Positions 6,843 to 8,531 of a DNA stretch of 8,531 nucleotides are shown here, in pieces. The number at the start of each line of letters is the position of its first letter. Position 1 is the first letter of the stretch. Source of the DNA: Parcubacteria group bacterium (lineage in GTDB: Bacteria > Patescibacteriota > Minisyncoccia > Minisyncoccales > CG1-02-41-26); assembly GCA_013203565.1 (NCBI GenBank), contig JABMPZ010000086.1, positions 1-8,531 of the forward strand, in the 5' to 3' direction. The position numbers and the translations under genes are program-made. The notes beneath the pieces were generated by a model that worked only from the letters and a program-made list of their open reading frames with translations, had not been told where the DNA came from and made no database searches.

Positions 6843-6857
6843 GCACTTAAAAACCAA

Positions 6858-6886
6858 AACTGGAAGGAGCTTAGCTCCTTCCAGTT
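6858..6886 (-). terminator. Hairpin terminator, copy A
   Basis: A perfect 13-bp stem (left arm 6858-6870 AACTGGAAGGAGC, right arm 6874-6886) closes a TTA loop. On the minus strand it is followed by a T-rich tail (TTTTGGTTTTT). The outer A/T pairs that extend the stem to 21 bp in copy B are lost here. It has no immediate gene to terminate, because the antitoxin gene has its own terminator further upstream. It may insulate the ftsK promoter. Confidence 0.75.
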
Positions 6887-6913
6887 CTTACAATTTTTGT
6901 TTTATAATAATTG

Positions 6914-6989
6914 TGACATTTCAGAACGATCGTACTCGTTTGTCACAATATATTTTGTGACATTTGGGCACGATCGTGCTGAAATGTCA
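6914..6989. repeat. 76-bp near-palindrome made of two 32-bp dyads
   Basis: Two dyads at 6914-6945 and 6958-6989 each run TGACA...CGATCG...TGTCA and are separated by 12 AT-rich bases; their centres are 44 bp apart. The right dyad is symmetric at 14 of 16 pairs, including a perfect 12-bp core GCACGATCGTGC (6968-6979); the left at 11 of 16. The whole 76 bp is also one inverted repeat, with 31 of 38 pairs matching. TTGTGACATTT occurs as a direct repeat at 6911 and 6955. It could be paired operator sites, a recombinase or partition-type site, a cruciform, or a tiny inverted-repeat mobile element. The sequence alone does not decide. Confidence 0.85.
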
Positions 6990-7082
6990 TTTTTATTTTA
7001 ACATATGTTTTAATCATACTTAAAACTTTTTCAATTTTTAGAGATATTTTAAGTATACACAAAACACATCCTATAGAAAACA

Positions 7083-7105
7083 AAAAAAAGCCATCGGCTC
7101 TTTTT
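7083..7105 (-). terminator. Terminator of the antitoxin gene
   Basis: On the minus strand AAAAAGAGCC pairs with GGCTTTTTTT across a GAT loop, with one G-T wobble, and the right arm is a T-run. It lies about 50 bases beyond the stop codon of the HigA-like gene. Confidence 0.7.
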
Positions 7106-7155
7106 GGGTTTTATGAAAGTTGCTGTATATTTTTAAGCGAATTAGAACTTTATCC

Positions 7156-7443
7156 TTAAACAAGACTATTTTGTTCAATCCGTAATCTTAATAAGTCCTG
7201 TTTATAATTTCTCTGTAAATTACTCCAAAAATTAGCTGACATACCAAAAACAGCTGATAGCTTCAATGCTGTTGCTGCTGTAATAGGGTTTTTTCCCCTG
7301 ACTATTTCGTTTATAGTTTTTAGTGTCAAGCCAGTTCTTTTAGCTAACTCTACTTGAAACATGCCTATCTCCTTAAGCATTTCTCGTAAAGTAATACCAG
7401 GGTGGATTGTAATATTTGGATTGTACTCTTGTTTTAAGCTCAT
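7156..7443 (-). CDS. higA: HigA/VapI-family XRE-type antitoxin or regulator
   Basis: This 95-residue protein matches the HigA group of helix-turn-helix antitoxins, which bind DNA as dimers and in complete systems neutralise a HigB ribosome-dependent mRNA nuclease. The signature runs from NITIHPGITLREMLKEIGMF (10-29) through the helix-turn-helix, QVELAKRTGLTLKTINEIVRG (30-50), and then NPITAATALKLSAVFGMSANFWSNLQ (52-77). The PG-x4-REML start and the FWxNLQ segment distinguish HigA from other XRE regulators. No HigB-like frame lies on either side: rpoC precedes it and a gene-free interval follows. It therefore appears orphaned, or acts as a plain repressor. The start is supported by GGTGA six to ten bases upstream, the clearest Shine-Dalgarno in the window. 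It is expressed from its own extended -10 promoter (7477-7506) and closed by its own terminator. Some longer relatives carry a C-terminal peptidase domain, which is absent here. Confidence 0.88.
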   Translation of the reverse strand: MSLKQEYNPNITIHPGITLREMLKEIGMFQVELAKRTGLTLKTINEIVRGKNPITAATALKLSAVFGMSANFWSNLQRNYKQDLLRLRIEQNSLV

Positions 7444-7447
7444 ATTT

Positions 7448-7452
7448 CACCG
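7448..7452 (-). promoter_or_regulatory. Ribosome binding site of the antitoxin gene
   Basis: GGTGA on the minus strand, four bases before the ATG at 7443, matches the 3' part of the AGGAGGTGA consensus. It stands out because the other genes in the window lack a comparable site. Confidence 0.45.
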
Positions 7453-7468
7453 AATTTCAATATTAAAT

Positions 7469-7552
7469 TTGGCTTAATTTTAGCACAAAAAAAGTACTTT
7501 AAGCAAGTATTCCTTAAAACAAAAACTGGAAGGAGCTTAGCTCCTTCCAGTT
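7469..7552 (-). repeat. Terminator-plus-promoter module, copy B (between rpoC and the antitoxin gene)
   Basis: This is the second copy of the module found at 6805-6886, in the same orientation and with the same order of parts. Its hairpin is the more intact of the two, and it sits where a terminator is needed, directly after rpoC. That suggests this end is the ancestral position. Confidence 0.85.
7477..7506 (-). promoter_or_regulatory. Extended -10 promoter for the antitoxin gene
   Basis: On the minus strand TTGCTT (-35, 7501-7506), an 18-base spacer and TAAAAT (-10, 7477-7482) with an adjoining TGC give the same architecture as the ftsK promoter. The leader to the ATG at 7443 would be about 27 bases and contains the GGTGA ribosome binding site. 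Confidence 0.7.
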
Positions 7553-7560
7553 TTTGTTTT
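7516..7560. terminator. Strong hairpin terminator after rpoC, copy B
   Basis: A perfect 21-bp stem (left arm 7516-7536, right arm 7540-7560) closes a TTA loop. The inner 13 pairs are GC-containing (AACTGGAAGGAGC and its complement); the outer part is AAAACAAA with TTTGTTTT. The arms are A-rich then T-rich on both strands, so it can work in either direction. Its expected task is to end rpoC transcripts, 33 bases past the stop codon. Confidence 0.88.
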
Positions 7561-7592
7561 AGTTTTAATTTTTGTTTTTAATTCCTAATTCG

Positions 7593-8531
7593 TTATTCTT
7601 TCGTTTTTTTCTTTAATCCTGTTCCTGCTGGGATTAGTCGCCCTAACATTACATTTTCTTTTAGGCCATTTAGTTTGTCTTCTCTTCCTTCAAGTGCTGC
7701 TTTAATAAGCACTCTGGATGTTTCCTGGAAACTTGCTGCAGAAAGGAAACTGTCAGAAGTTAAAGCCACTCTTGAAACACCCAAGATAATTCTTTTAGCT
7801 TTGCCTTGTTTTTTCTTGTTTTTGGCTAGTTCTTCTTGTATTTCTTCAAACTCGGCATTTGATAAAATCTGCCCTTGTGTCCAAGGTCCATCTCCTGGAT
7901 CAACAATCCTCATTCTGGAAAACATTTGTCTAATTATTATCTCAACATGTTTATCATGGATATTAATACCTTCTGAAGTATAAATCTTTTGAATCTCTTT
8001 TAAGATATACTTCTGTGTTTCATCAAAACCCGATGTCTTATAAAGCTTTTTCAAATCTAAACTACCCTGACAAAGCGCCTGGCCTGTAACAACCTTCTCA
8101 CCTTTCTTTACATAGATTTCAGCATCCGCAGGTATATTATAAATTATCTCCTCATCCTTTTTCTTGATAGATTTTTTAGTGGACTTGGGCTTTTCTGTTG
8201 TTAAATCATTTTTCACTGTAACAGCACTTTTATCTAAATCAATTTGAGTAATTACACCTTCATGAAGTGCCATTACTGCTTCACCCTTGGGTGTTCTGGC
8301 TTCAAAAATCTCCTCTACTCTTGGTAGACCCCTTGTAATATCTCCAACACTAGAAACACCACCTGTATGGAATGTTCTCATAGTTAACTGTGTACCTGGC
8401 TCTCCGATTGATTGTGCTGCAACAACACCTACTGCTTCGCCAACCTTAACCATATCATTCTTACCCATATCCCATCCATAACACTTTTGACAAACCCTTC
8501 TTGGGCTACGACAGCTTAGGGGGCTAAATAC
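7593..8531 (-). CDS. rpoC: DNA-directed RNA polymerase subunit beta', C-terminal part (runs off the right edge)
   Basis: RpoC forms half of the RNA polymerase active-site cleft. The visible 312 residues are its C-terminal part; the frame is open to the window edge, so the Met at 8466-8468 is internal, not a start. Visible parts in order are the last three cysteines of the second zinc site (C7, x6, C14, x2, C17, in SCRSPRRVCQKCYG), then GEAVGVVAAQSIGEPGTQLT, and the trigger-loop start MRTFHTGG with the catalytic Met, Arg and His at 51, 52 and 55. Next come RVEEIFEARTPKGEAV and a short beta-rich jaw region. The C-terminal segment is GVSRVALTSDSFLSAASFQETSRVL, then NVMLGRLIPAGTG. The length fits a beta' lacking the large lineage-specific insertion present in the jaw of E. 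coli RpoC. A strong terminator follows the stop. Confidence 0.97.
   Translation of the reverse strand, partial: VFSPLSCRSPRRVCQKCYGWDMGKNDMVKVGEAVGVVAAQSIGEPGTQLTMRTFHTGGVSSVGDITRGLPRVEEIFEARTPKGEAVMALHEGVITQIDLDKSAVTVKNDLTTEKPKSTKKSIKKKDEEIIYNIPADAEIYVKKGEKVVTGQALCQGSLDLKKLYKTSGFDETQKYILKEIQKIYTSEGINIHDKHVEIIIRQMFSRMRIVDPGDGPWTQGQILSNAEFEEIQEELAKNKKKQGKAKRIILGVSRVALTSDSFLSAASFQETSRVLIKAALEGREDKLNGLKENVMLGRLIPAGTGLKKKTKE

Larger units (their letters stand above)
6805..6886 (-). repeat. Terminator-plus-promoter module, copy A (upstream of ftsK)
   Basis: This stretch is nearly identical to 7469-7552. Both share a 17-base identical run (TTGGCTTAATTTTAGCA) over the promoter -10, the AAGCAAG run over the -35, and a 29-base hairpin core with the same TTA loop. 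They differ by a few substitutions and small gaps. The two copies lie in the same orientation and flank the antitoxin gene and the paired dyads. Confidence 0.85.
6782..7155. other. Gene-free interval between the antitoxin gene and ftsK
   Basis: These 374 bases hold no convincing reading frame. From the antitoxin side toward ftsK they contain the antitoxin gene's terminator (7083-7105), a featureless AT-rich stretch with a short AACATATGTT palindrome at 7000-7009, the paired 32-bp dyads (6914-6989), a second hairpin terminator (6858-6886) and the ftsK promoter (6813-6842). For this genome, where gaps are otherwise about 5-150 bases, it is an unusually large and densely structured intergenic region. 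Confidence 0.8.

Noticed and set aside
6911..6989. CRP-like TGTGA...TCACA operators
   Set aside because: TGTGA and TCACA half-sites occur, but their spacing and order do not give TGTGA-N6-TCACA. The symmetry is centred on CGATCG instead.
7021..7155. A remnant of a toxin or peptidase domain after the antitoxin stop
   Set aside because: Two frames read by eye past the stop give no recognisable toxin or ImmA/IrrE-type motif, so there is no evidence of a frameshifted extension.
6805..7552. A CRISPR array or a classical insertion sequence
   Set aside because: Only two module copies and two dyads are present, at irregular spacing without uniform spacers, and there is no transposase or cas gene. 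The only gene between the repeats is the antitoxin.

Overview
The window looks like ordinary core chromosome from a small-genome, AT-rich bacterium, most likely a member of the Candidate Phyla Radiation (Patescibacteria, Parcubacteria-like). This is inferred from gene content and style, not from a marker tree: compact genes, short intergenic gaps, weak or absent Shine-Dalgarno sequences, TAA stops throughout, an rpsF-ssb-rpsR cluster with no rplI (bL9) after it, and an intein-bearing recA. The genetic code appears standard.

Left part (1-1980). A 5' fragment of a phosphomannomutase/phosphoglucomutase gene runs left off the window. It is divergent from a right-going operon, rpsF (bS6), ssb and rpsR (bS18). 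The two sets are driven by strong sigma70-type promoters whose -35 boxes abut. The operon ends at a bidirectional hairpin terminator that also serves the convergent recA gene.

Centre (2023-6781). Two left-going genes form a probable ftsK-recA unit. FtsK is a complete membrane-anchored DNA translocase. The recA gene encodes 345 residues of RecA interrupted by a 461-residue class 1 intein, placed exactly between the Lys and Thr of the Walker A loop. The intein carries a LAGLIDADG homing endonuclease whose two catalytic-motif aspartates are intact. Its DNA is clearly more AT-rich than the exteins.

Right part (6782-8531). A HigA/VapI-type antitoxin gene without a visible toxin sits between ftsK and the 3' end of rpoC. 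A nearly identical module of about 82 bp (terminator hairpin plus extended -10 promoter) occurs on both sides of it: once between rpoC and the antitoxin, and once just upstream of ftsK. Between the antitoxin terminator and the ftsK-proximal module lies an unusual 76-bp near-palindrome. It is built of two 32-bp dyads, each centred on CGATCG and bounded by TGACA/TGTCA. The simplest reading is that the antitoxin and dyad segment was inserted into, or duplicated with, an ancestral rpoC-terminator-promoter-ftsK junction.

The genes serve core processes: transcription (RpoC), translation (S6, S18), DNA maintenance (SSB, RecA, FtsK) and sugar-phosphate metabolism. The accessory elements are the intein, the solitary antitoxin, the duplicated module and the dyads.
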